In this document: piece by piece, positions 43,985 to 51,996 of the stretch | How positions within the stretch are numbered: the first letter of the stretch is position 1 | Layout of the letters: each line of letters begins with the position of its first letter | DNA from: Thioclava arctica | GTDB lineage: Bacteria > Pseudomonadota > Alphaproteobacteria > Rhodobacterales > Rhodobacteraceae | Length of the DNA stretch: 64,000 nt | Assembly (NCBI RefSeq): GCF_040892615.1 | Contig: NZ_JBFRYC010000006.1 | Span: forward strand, 1-64,000 | Reading direction: 5' to 3' | The notes under the pieces: generated by a model | What the model was told of the DNA's origin: nothing | The model's input: only the letters and a program-made list of their open reading frames with translations | The model's database searches: none | Made by a program: the position numbers and the translations under genes

Positions 43985-44700
43985 AGAAGTGAACAACTGA
44001 CCATTTGTTGGACAGTATCTGGCGTAAATTTGTAAGGTGCGGCGGCTCGCGGAACATCGAGTTTGGTGAGTATAGCTTTTCTCTGAGGGCGTCGTAAGGC
44101 GTTTTGCCGCTGTGAACTTCATGGGGCCTGTGGAAGTTGTAGAACCGTTCCCATTCCGCCCGTTTTGCCTCGAGATCGACGTCACCTTTATAGCTGAGAA
44201 ACTGGTATAATTCCAGGCTGTCAGATCTGTGCAATCGCTCGACTTTGCCGTTCAGTTGCGGTGTTCCGCATCTGATATAGGCGTAGCGGATACCAATATC
44301 CTCGACGTGCCAGTGAAACTTTGCTTGGAACTCGTGACCGTTATCAGTGCGGAGTTCCTTTATGCCGAAGGGGAACTTCTCAATGATGTGGTCGACAAAA
44401 TCGATCGCATTGGCTTGAGTATGCTTGATATTTTCAGGGCGCGAACCCGGGTGACGTCGCCAATAGCTGTATACTGGAAGCGATGGTTTTTCTCACCCTA
44501 TTGTCCATTGGATGTCAGGAACTTGACGTCCACTGGATGTGATGCTCTGGAACTTGTTTGTTGTAGCGCTTGGCATGACGGGAGCCGCGCGGAAGCCGGT
44601 TCATACCGTTGCGACGAAGGATGCGCAGAATCTCGCGTTGATCCTTGGTCATTGAACATCTCCTTCGCTCGAAACCTACGCGCTAAATGAAAATGTTCCG
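43985..44700 (-). pseudogene. IS481-family transposase, frameshifted
   Basis: Minus-strand fragments in several frames: MNRLPRGSRHAKRYNKQVP near 44610, GIKELRTDNGHEFQAKFHWH, GTPQLNGKVERLHRSDSLEL, and AKRAEWERFYNFHRPHEVHS to the stop near 43985. This is the DDE core of IS481-type transposases (TDNGxEF, NGKVERxHRSD). At least two frameshifts and stops make it inactive. It lies between the thiolase and the flavin module. Confidence 0.85.
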
Positions 44701-45164
44701 CGAGCAGCCGCACCTTACAATTTGCTGCGGCGTGCTCTCAAGGCGCCTCAAGGGGCTATTCAGAGAGACGCACGCCTGAACGCCGAAATCCATGTCCGCA
44801 TCGCGATCATGAAAGTTCCTCCGACCTCGGCCTGCCACAATCGCTCGCATCGCAGGACGTCAGTGGGGAAAGGGGATGTCACGCCTCAAGCGTGAGTTCT
44901 GCAAAAGTGCCGTTCCCGATCCATAAAACCGCATACGTCTTGTAGTTGATTTAGGGAGTTAGAACTAAAGTTGCAGAGCCTAAGATTCAGTCGAAAATTC
45001 TCTAAAGCTCTTTTTTTTCAATCCGTTGCTGACCAGCTTCAGGTTCGTGCAATGAATATCACGCAAGCGGGATTTGCGAGCGGCTGGTTTGCCTCTGACA
45101 GTCAACTTATCTGCGACATGCCTTCGCAAAAGGCGTCGTCCCCAAGAAAAGTCATGAGGTTAAA
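44701..45164. other. Intergenic region and promoter of the flavin module
   Basis: No gene. AT-rich from about 44930. Contains the short palindrome TTAG-AA-CTAA near 44960 and a T run at 45010; either could mark control of the FMN-binding gene. A ribosome site GAGGT lies before 45165. Confidence 0.4.
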
Positions 45165-45578
45165 ATGCAAACCACTATTACCATTCGCACTCTCGCAGCC
45201 ACTGCACTTGTCGTGATCTGGAGCGCTGGCAGCGCATCTGCGGGTCTGTTCTGGGCGCCCTCTGCCGCGACAAAAACGTCAAGCAGCGCGCTGCATTATC
45301 ACGATGGCACCTATCGCGGCCCCTCAGTGCGCCAGTATTACGGATATGTTCAGGCCCAAGCCCATATCAAAAACGGAAAGATTGTCGCAATTGATATCCT
45401 GCGCTCTCCTACTGATCGGCGGACAAGCCGATACATCAATTCGATCGCCCTTCCGCGTCTCAAATCCGAAATTGTTCAGGCACAGAATACCCATGTCTCG
45501 AATGTCTCGGGCGCGACCTTGACGAGCGATGCCTTCCTCGCCTCCACGCACGCGGCTCTTCTGCAATCTTTGAACTGA
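45165..45578 (+). CDS. Secreted FMN-binding domain protein
   Basis: A 137-aa periplasmic protein. The signal peptide (about residues 1-26, ending SAGSASA) is followed by an FMN-binding (NqrC/RnfG-like) domain: YRGPSVRQYYGYVQAQAHIK, IDILRSPTDRRTSRYIN and the flavinylation site VSGATLTSDAF. In this family FMN is joined by a phosphoester bond to the Thr of the (S/T)GAT motif by ApbE. The next gene is exactly that enzyme, so modification is expected. It should act as a one-FMN electron carrier outside the cytoplasmic membrane. Confidence 0.9.
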   Translation: MQTTITIRTLAATALVVIWSAGSASAGLFWAPSAATKTSSSALHYHDGTYRGPSVRQYYGYVQAQAHIKNGKIVAIDILRSPTDRRTSRYINSIALPRLKSEIVQAQNTHVSNVSGATLTSDAFLASTHAALLQSLN

Positions 45579-45589
45579 TCTGAGGGGAT

Positions 45590-46333
45590 ATGACCAAAAT
45601 CACCCGGCTCATGATGGGAATGCCAATTTCCATAGACCTGCCTGATCTTGAAGAGACCGACCTGATCGATGAGGTCTTTTCCGAGTTCGCCAGAGTGGAT
45701 GCGCGCTTTAGCCCCTATCGCGATGACAGCGAGTTGAGCCGTCTCAATGCGGGGACTTTGCGCGCCGATGAAATCAGCGCGCAGATGCGCGAAGTTCTCG
45801 AGATTGCCCGCGACATATCGGCTGAGACGGGCGGCTATTTTAACCCGCTGCGCCCGGATGGAGATCTCGATCCATCCGGGGTGGTCAAAGGTTGGGCGAT
45901 CTTGCGTGCCGCACGCCAGATTGCCGCGGCAGGACAGACGAATTTCTGCGTGAATGCGGGGGGTGATATCCAATGTGCCGGCAGGGATGCGCATGGCATG
46001 GACTGGCGGATAGGCATTCAAAGTCCGTTCAATCCAGATCACGTCGTCAAGGTGGTGACGCCGAAAGGGGGCGGCATGGCGACTTCTGGCAGCTATGTGC
46101 GCGGGAACCACATCTACAACCCGCATCAACCGTCCGAGCCTATAACCGAAGTCGTCTCATTGACTGTTATTGCTCCAGACGTTCTCACCGCCGACCTGCA
46201 CGCGACCGCAGGTTTTGCAATGGGCGCACGCGGTATCTATCACATCGAGGCCATGGCTGGCCTCGAAGGCTATGCAATTGCCCCCGATGGCACTGCGCTG
46301 GCAACAACCGGTTTCAAGGAGTTTGTAGCCTGA
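45590..46333 (+). CDS. apbE: FAD:protein FMN transferase (ApbE)
   Basis: A 247-aa ApbE, somewhat short for the family (usually ~300+ aa). It attaches FMN to Thr in SGAT motifs using FAD and Mg2+. Markers: FSPYRDDSELSRLNAG, DPSGVVKGWAI, FCVNAGGDIQCAG, MATSGSYVRGNHIYNP and VLTADLHATAGFAMG. The usual HxxDP reads HIYNP, and the late ADALAT block reads TADLHAT with the metal-site Asp/Thr kept. No signal peptide is evident at the chosen start, so cellular location is unclear. It lies 11 bp after its likely target and overlaps the next gene by 1 bp. Confidence 0.88.
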   Translation: MTKITRLMMGMPISIDLPDLEETDLIDEVFSEFARVDARFSPYRDDSELSRLNAGTLRADEISAQMREVLEIARDISAETGGYFNPLRPDGDLDPSGVVKGWAILRAARQIAAAGQTNFCVNAGGDIQCAGRDAHGMDWRIGIQSPFNPDHVVKVVTPKGGGMATSGSYVRGNHIYNPHQPSEPITEVVSLTVIAPDVLTADLHATAGFAMGARGIYHIEAMAGLEGYAIAPDGTALATTGFKEFVA

Positions 46334-47850
46334 TGATGACCCTGATTTCACGCGTGCTGAACGGCACGACCATGTATCGCTTGATGATCTACTATCTCGG
46401 CGCATTGTTTGTCGCAGGTCTTGGCCTTGCTGTGGCCGGCGCCACGTTCATGAGCCCGTCCTCGTTGCTATTCTCACTTGTCGTCACCTTTGTCAGTGCT
46501 TGGGGAACCAATCGTCTTTTCGGCTATGTCCTCAGGCTGCCGCTTAACGCGGAATCGGTGCATATCACGGCGCTGATCCTGGTGTTGATCATGCCGCCAG
46601 CGGTGCCGAGCGAACCGATGTCCATCCTTGGAGTTGTTGTGGCCTCAGTTGTGGCGATCGGGTCGAAATTCGTGCTGACCATCGGGCATAAGCATATCTT
46701 CAACCCGGTGGCGATCGGGGCTGTGGCGGCGGGCCTTTTGGTCAATCAGCCGGCGGTCTGGTGGGTTGGCGGCAGTCCGACCTTGTTGCCTTTGGTCGTG
46801 ATCGGAGGGCTTCTGGTGACCCATAAGGTCCAGCGCCTCGGCATGATCGCCAGCTACCTTTTGGCAAACCTCGCAGCCGTTGTGCTGACGACCCCGCCCG
46901 AGATGCTGGGGATGGGGCTGCAGCAGGGCCTGATCTATTCGCCGCTGTTCTTTGCCGGTTTTGCGATGCTGACCGAGCCGCTGACCGCTGCGCATGGGCG
47001 CTGGTCGCGCCATATCTACGCGATCCTCGTTGGGGCGTTGTCCTCGCCCAATATTCACATCGCCAACTTTTACTTCTCGCCCGAGCTCGCCTTCCTTGTG
47101 GCCAATCTCTACGCATGGGCGGCCAGCCCCAAGGGACGGTTCCGCCTTGAGCTTCTTCATGTCGAGCGTATCGCGGCTGATTGCTATGACTACGTCTTTC
47201 GGTCAGATCGGCGTTTGAACTTCCGCGCCGGGCAATATCTGGATTGGACGTTGGGCGTGCGCAAACCCGACAATCGCGGCAATCGGCGGACCTTCACCAT
47301 TGCCTCGTCCCCGTCGGAAGATCACGTTCGTCTGGGGGTGAAATTCTACTCCGGTCCCAGCGCCTTCAAGCAACATCTGTGCGAGATGTCGCCCGGCGAT
47401 GCTATTTACGGCTCACAAATCGCGGGAACGTTCACCTTGCCACGCAATCCGCGCCGCAAAATTCTGCTAATCGCCGGCGGGATCGGGATCACCCCGTTCC
47501 GCAGCATGATTCAGGATTTGCTCGACCGTGGCGAGCAGCGTGACATCATCTTGCTCTATGGCAATCGGCAGGCCGAGGATATTGCCTACATGCCGCTGCT
47601 TGCGCGTGCCGAGCGCGAGTTGGGGCTGCGAGTCATTCATGCTGTGTCACAAGCCGAGGCAAGGTTGGACAATCTTCATCCCGGTCGGATTGATGCGCAA
47701 TTGATGGCGCGGGAAGTGCCCGATATCGCGGAACGCTATATCTATGTGTCGGGGCCCACCTCCATGGTATCGACCTTTCGCAAGGCCTTGCGCAGTTGTG
47801 GGGCATCGCGCCGCCGGATACACACCGACCTGTTCCCGGGGTTTGGCTGA
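46333..47850 (+). CDS. NqrB/RnfD-like membrane domain fused to a ferredoxin reductase-type domain
   Basis: A 505-aa fusion. Residues about 15-265 hold some eight to ten transmembrane helices with NqrB/RnfD features, including HIFNPVAIGAVAAGLL near residue 117. Residues about 275-505 form a flavin reductase module: FAD motif NRRTFTIASSPSE (the RxYS-type block) and NAD(P) motif LLIAGGIGITPFRSMIQDLL, ending ERYIYVSGPTSMV. No [2Fe-2S] cysteine cluster is visible. It could take electrons from NAD(P)H in the cytoplasm and pass them across the membrane to the flavinylated FMN-binding protein encoded two genes upstream. Start overlaps the apbE stop; the two ATG codons at 46333 and 46336 are equivalent. 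Confidence 0.85.
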   Translation: MMTLISRVLNGTTMYRLMIYYLGALFVAGLGLAVAGATFMSPSSLLFSLVVTFVSAWGTNRLFGYVLRLPLNAESVHITALILVLIMPPAVPSEPMSILGVVVASVVAIGSKFVLTIGHKHIFNPVAIGAVAAGLLVNQPAVWWVGGSPTLLPLVVIGGLLVTHKVQRLGMIASYLLANLAAVVLTTPPEMLGMGLQQGLIYSPLFFAGFAMLTEPLTAAHGRWSRHIYAILVGALSSPNIHIANFYFSPELAFLVANLYAWAASPKGRFRLELLHVERIAADCYDYVFRSDRRLNFRAGQYLDWTLGVRKPDNRGNRRTFTIASSPSEDHVRLGVKFYSGPSAFKQHLCEMSPGDAIYGSQIAGTFTLPRNPRRKILLIAGGIGITPFRSMIQDLLDRGEQRDIILLYGNRQAEDIAYMPLLARAERELGLRVIHAVSQAEARLDNLHPGRIDAQLMAREVPDIAERYIYVSGPTSMVSTFRKALRSCGASRRRIHTDLFPGFG

Positions 47851-48249
47851 CGGCGCACGCTTAGAACAGCCGGTCGGTACGGATGCGCACCCGCTCGCGC
47901 AGATGCGGCTGGCAGCAGATTGATGCAGCAGTGCACCCAAGTGGAAGGCGGTTAAGGGAAAATTCTGCATAAAATCAGGCTCAGGACTTTGGTAACGGGG
48001 CCGTCCCAGTCAAGTGATTTTGTACATGGGCGGCCAGCCGCTGATGTGCAGTTTTTACTTTGGTTCTTTCTAGGCCGCCCTGCTGTCACCACCGCCTTCG
48101 TTTGATATCCTCCCGGGTGCATGCTTCGGTCCGTTGGCAGCGCCTGGCTGCCAACATGATGCTGGTTCAATGCAATTCCGACGTGCCCATCTCATTGGCG
48201 TGCTCGATTTGGATCGGCAACAGTCCTGACCACGGCATCATCGGAACCG
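47851..48249. other. Intergenic stretch before the IS110 relic
   Basis: About 400 bp with no gene I can support. Compositionally mixed, with IS-derived debris likely toward its right end. Confidence 0.35.
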
Positions 48250-48830
48250 CGTCCCTGGGGGGACCTCGATGGCCTGCTGTTCGGCAGACAACGGTTGGAA
48301 ACTCAAGTCTTCAGGCTGCATGTGGCACGATCATGTCAGACTGGAAGTGGGTATCATCGAACCACATCCGATGAAGGATCACACCGATACGCCTGGCCAA
48401 GGCGATCATTCCCTGCTGGACGGCCTTGCGGGCACCGAGCAAGGCACGGACTTCTTGCGCCGAAACGGATTTGCAGTGAACGGGCCGGAACCCGGCAAGG
48501 GAAGGGTTCCTTGTAGGCCATGGCGATCAAGACGGACCGGCGGGACGCCGAGGGCATTGCGCGCCTGCTTTACCTTGGCTTGTTTCTATCCCCACAGCAT
48601 CAATCCCGGCTACAGTCAGGTCACGATGCAGCCACTGTGATAACGGATCGGTTGAAGACCGACCGCCGCAATTGTGCCGTCCAAGTCATCCAGCCAAGCC
48701 GCCAAAGCCGCAGGTTCACTCGGAGCCTCGGCTAACTTGATGATTTTGCCATGCTCGCGGATCACGCAGATCGAGGTTTTGGCCAGTGATACGTCCAGTC
48801 CTACAAACCGTCTTATCCCGTAGTCCTCCG
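48250..48830 (-). pseudogene. IS110-family transposase remnant
   Basis: On the minus strand the N-terminus of an IS110-type (RuvC-like DEDD) transposase is recognisable from about 48815: RRFVGLDVSLAKTSICVIRE, AEAPSEPAALAAWLDDLDG. In other frames come KTDRRDAEGIARLL-like sequence (near 48530), SAQEVRALLGARKAVQQGM (near 48440) and a terminal IGVILHRMWFDDTHFQSD. Frameshifts and internal deletion have destroyed it. Confidence 0.75.
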
Positions 48831-48917
48831 TGTGGATCCAATACGGGAACGGCGACAGCTTGCCTCTTATCTTGCAAGCGGCAACGGGCATTACGCGACG
48901 CAGGCCCCGTTATAGCA

Positions 48918-49860
48918 TCTCATCGCCAATAAATGAGGGTTGCAGCGAGGGCGATAACCGAAAGGAAGACCTTTGGGCAGCGATCATACCGCGTTGCAAC
49001 GCGGCGCCAGTCCTAGAGCCTGCGAAACATGATCTCGATGTGGTTACGGTGTTTGTATCGCCGCTTGTCGTATTTCACGGGCGTCTTGCGTTGTCTGCGA
49101 CCCTACATACAAGCGAGTATGCCCTTGTCTTTCAATGCTTCTCTAAACCAGTCGGCGTAGTATACGCGATCCGCTGTCCGGCAGCCGAGTCGCAGTTTCG
49201 ATGAGAGGGCCCGAGAAGCCACTCGACCTTTGGCGAATTGCTCAGTAATGCCCGCGCTCCGATGTAATCACTGACCTGGCCAGCAGTGACGCATAGACTG
49301 AGGGGCCGGCCCTGGCCGTCACGCACAGCATGCAGCTTGGTCCCTCTCGGGCCATTGCAGTGCATTGCTCTTCTGGGCAATGGAACAGTCGCCCACGCCC
49401 CCCTTTTTCTCGCCTATATTTTTCGCGGTGCGGTGCATCTTGCACCGTCTCGTGATTTGCATGCAAACAACTGCCGGGCAGTGGATAGCGCTCGTCCGTT
49501 GCCCTCTCATTGATTGCGCAGCAGTTAATGAGAGGGAGCATGATCGGCCCCGGCACTGTCGCCTCGACAGCCAATCCTTCGAAGTTCTTGGCGAATACGC
49601 CCGTCCCGCTCTAGCGCTTGGTGAGCCTCTTGCGCAAGCTATTTTCCCGGGGCGCATTGCGCCACTTCAACCCATTGGGCTTGACGAATACTATCTCGCT
49701 CAAAACACGCCTGTCATCAACCCGTGGCTTGCCGTTGCTGTTCGGAAAATACGGTCCACGCCGCTCCATCTGCTCGTCGATCAGCCGGAAAAAAGCTCAT
49801 TGAACTCCCCTCTAGATGGAGAGAGTGAAACACCTCGCAAAGGTCATCGCAAGCCGAGGA
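48918..49860 (-). pseudogene. IS5-family transposase remnant
   Basis: Minus-strand pieces of an IS5-type (IS427-like) transposase. N-terminal YFPNSNGKPRVDDRRVLSEI and FVKPNGLKWRNAPRE near 49650-49760; KKGGVGDCSIAQKSNALQW near 49370; GTKLHAVRDGQGRPLSLCVT and AGQVSDYIGARALL near 49300; and the end RLKDWRRVATRYDR-like near 49000 to a stop at 48920. Several frameshifts and an internal stop make it non-functional. It abuts the end of the chemotaxis operon. Confidence 0.8.
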
Positions 49861-49873
49861 ATGGAGCTTGAGC

Positions 49874-50257
49874 CTAAAGCCATATGATCTCACCATCATC
49901 TTCGCGTGGCATCACTTTTTTTTCGTGAGCCGGATTAAGGCTGTCAACCAACTCATGTAGACGCAGTCGCGACAATATTGGCTCTGCTTGCAGCGGTATG
50001 CCTTTGGGGATCTCGACCGCAACATCTGACATTAACCGCCCCAAATCCTCAAGAGATTGCGTGATACGGTCGATGCCTTGCAGGCCACGGATGACTTGTG
50101 CATCGGTATCAGCAGGCAAGGAGCAATTTGAAAGCGCTCGCTGCACATCCGTTGAAAGGCGCGCCAGTGTCTCAAGTTCTTCACCAACGCGCGCAGCCAG
50201 CGTATCAAGCGCCATTGCGTGATGCGACATTTGATCTTTTTTTTGGCGTGATTCCAT
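49874..50257 (-). CDS. Conserved hypothetical protein at the end of the chemotaxis operon
   Basis: A 127-aa mostly helical, soluble protein (MESRQKKDQMSHHAMALDTL...). The middle, around residues 15-85, looks like a coiled coil (LAARVGEELETLARLSTDVQ, GIDRITQSLEDLGRLMSDVA). No known motif is seen. It starts 3 bp after the cheY-like gene at 50261, so it is probably translated with it and may serve chemotaxis, for example as a phosphatase-like or docking factor. This is only positional inference. Confidence 0.65.
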   Translation of the reverse strand: MESRQKKDQMSHHAMALDTLAARVGEELETLARLSTDVQRALSNCSLPADTDAQVIRGLQGIDRITQSLEDLGRLMSDVAVEIPKGIPLQAEPILSRLRLHELVDSLNPAHEKKVMPREDDGEIIWL

Positions 50258-50260
50258 TTT

Positions 50261-50647
50261 TTACAAACGCCCCACAACTGCTTCAATACAGGCTTTGAGC
50301 TCTTGTGGAGTGAACGGTTTTTTGAGGAAGTTATTCATTCCTAGTTTTCGTCCAGTCTCGATAATTTCACGATCTGCGCGACCAGTGATCAAGATAAATC
50401 CTACCGATTTCGATTTTGGGTGGGTGCGAAGAGCGTGTAGTAGTTGTAGCCCGTCCATACCCGGCATGTTGTAATCTGAGATAACCAAATGAACGGGCGA
50501 TTTTTCGAGGATTTGCATTGCGCCGTGGCCGTCGGTTGCAGAGCCAACCTGGCGAACCCCCATCGCATCCAACGCTTGGGTGATCAGTCCCCGACTGGTG
50601 GACATGTCATCAACGACCATAATACGTATCTGGTCTCTTAGGGCCAT
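50261..50647 (-). CDS. cheY: CheY-type response regulator 2
   Basis: A 128-aa receiver. Acidic pair in IMVVDDMSTSRG, phospho-Asp in LVISDYNMPGMDG, Thr in LITGRA and Lys in FLKKPFTPQEL. The DYNMPGMDG sequence is the CheY hallmark. It overlaps the end of cheR by 10 bp. One of two CheY genes in the operon; which one binds the flagellar motor is not clear. Confidence 0.93.
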   Translation of the reverse strand: MALRDQIRIMVVDDMSTSRGLITQALDAMGVRQVGSATDGHGAMQILEKSPVHLVISDYNMPGMDGLQLLHALRTHPKSKSVGFILITGRADREIIETGRKLGMNNFLKKPFTPQELKACIEAVVGRL

Positions 50648-51525
50648 GTTGTGTCTCCGGACTTGGGGCCCGACTCGGGCAAGCGGTATGTAGTCACTCC
50701 GGCAGAGGTCAGTTGACTGCCAGGAACGGGTGTGATGCGTTCAGAATGCCCTAGGAAAAGCCAACCTCCTGGGGCAAGTTGGTTTTCAAATCTTTGCCAA
50801 AGTTTCGCTTGTGCTGGGGGATCGAAATAGATCACCACATTGCGACAAAAAATTACGTCGAATTTACCCGACATTGGCCATGGATTGTGCAAGTTCAATT
50901 CTTTGAACGACACCAGTTTCCGCAATGGCGCGATCACCTCGGCGCCGGCATCGCAGGCGCTGAAATACTTTCGTTGCAAGTCGGTCGGGATCGGTTCAAT
51001 CGCCGTTTCGGGATAGATGCCTGAGCGCCCGCGTGCGATCATCATGGGGTCAATATCCGAGGCAAGGATGCGGATGTCGAGGCGGTCGAAATCAGGCGCC
51101 AACTCCGCCAGAACCATCGCGATTGTATAGGCCTCTTGACCGTTCGAACTTCCCGCCGACCAGATGCGCACCCGACCACCTGCACGCGCCCGCGCAATCA
51201 GCGGAGGCAGAGCATTAGTGCGCAACGTGTCAAAATGGTGCTTTTCGCGGAAAAAATGTGTCACATTTGTCGTTAGCGCTGAGATCATTTCACGACGTTC
51301 CGCGATACCCTCACTTGAGCGCACGAGCGCGATATAACTCGCATAATCATTAAGTTGCAGCGCGCGAAGCCGTTTGGCGAGGCGCGATTGCACCATTGAC
51401 GTTTTTCCCGGCGCAATGACGATCCCGGCCGCTTCGTGCAAGATCGTGGCAATAGTATTCAGTTCTGCTTCGCTTGGTACAATCTGCCTGAGCGATCCGG
51501 GAGGGAGAGGAGTTTGCGTATTCAT
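50638..51525 (-). CDS. cheR: Chemotaxis methyltransferase CheR
   Basis: A 295-aa SAM-dependent methyltransferase that methylates receptor glutamates. N-terminal helical domain, then the SAM-binding motif RIWSAGSSNGQEAYTIAM (canonical form S-TGEEPYSIAM), ILASDIDPMMIARG, the FxExNLxxPWP block as FKELNLHNPWP, and FCRNVVIYFD. Overlaps cheW by 4 bp. No cheB demethylase gene accompanies it in this operon. Confidence 0.95.
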   Translation of the reverse strand: MNTQTPLPPGSLRQIVPSEAELNTIATILHEAAGIVIAPGKTSMVQSRLAKRLRALQLNDYASYIALVRSSEGIAERREMISALTTNVTHFFREKHHFDTLRTNALPPLIARARAGGRVRIWSAGSSNGQEAYTIAMVLAELAPDFDRLDIRILASDIDPMMIARGRSGIYPETAIEPIPTDLQRKYFSACDAGAEVIAPLRKLVSFKELNLHNPWPMSGKFDVIFCRNVVIYFDPPAQAKLWQRFENQLAPGGWLFLGHSERITPVPGSQLTSAGVTTYRLPESGPKSGDTTWP

Positions 51526-51992
51526 GCCGCCTCGACAGCGTCTTCGGGCAGAACCGATGCAAGATCAAGAACGCGGATCATCCGGCCTTCGACAATGGTG
51601 AGTGCCGAAATATAGCTATGTGCGGAGTCGGCGGCGAGATCGGGGGGGGGCTGCAAATCCGTGCGCGGCAAATTCAAAATGTCGGATACAGCATCAACAA
51701 GGAGCCCAGCGGTTTGTGCCCCCATCTGCACGACGATGATGACGTTGCGCGCATCCCCCATGACCGGAGCCATCCCAAGGCGGACAGAGAGATCCACAAC
51801 CGGCAATACCGTGCCGCGCAAGTTAATTACTCCGCGTACAAAGTCGGGGGCGTGCGGCAACGGCGTTGCACGCGTCCAGCCGCGAATTTCGCGTACGGAC
51901 ATGATATCGACGCTGTATTCCTCTTCGCCAAGTCGGAAAGAAAGTAGTTCGACTTCAGAGGCGCTGGTTTTTTTGTTTGTGTTTTCAGTCAT
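51522..51992 (-). CDS. cheW: Chemotaxis coupling protein CheW
   Basis: A 156-aa CheW, coupling receptors to CheA. Start LLSFRLGEEEYSVDIMSVREI, followed by HAPDFVRGVINLRGTVLPVVDL (the IRG-x-V-P-V-D motif) and AGLLVDAVSDILNLP. The start at 51992 lies 4 nt after the cheA stop; an upstream Met inside cheA is less likely. Confidence 0.95.
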   Translation of the reverse strand: MTENTNKKTSASEVELLSFRLGEEEYSVDIMSVREIRGWTRATPLPHAPDFVRGVINLRGTVLPVVDLSVRLGMAPVMGDARNVIIVVQMGAQTAGLLVDAVSDILNLPRTDLQPPPDLAADSAHSYISALTIVEGRMIRVLDLASVLPEDAVEAA

Positions 51993-51996
51993 GGTC

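Noticed and set aside
44955..44985. Iron-regulator (Irr/RirA) box upstream of the FMN-binding gene
   Set aside because: Only a short TTAG-AA-CTAA palindrome is present; it does not match either consensus well enough.
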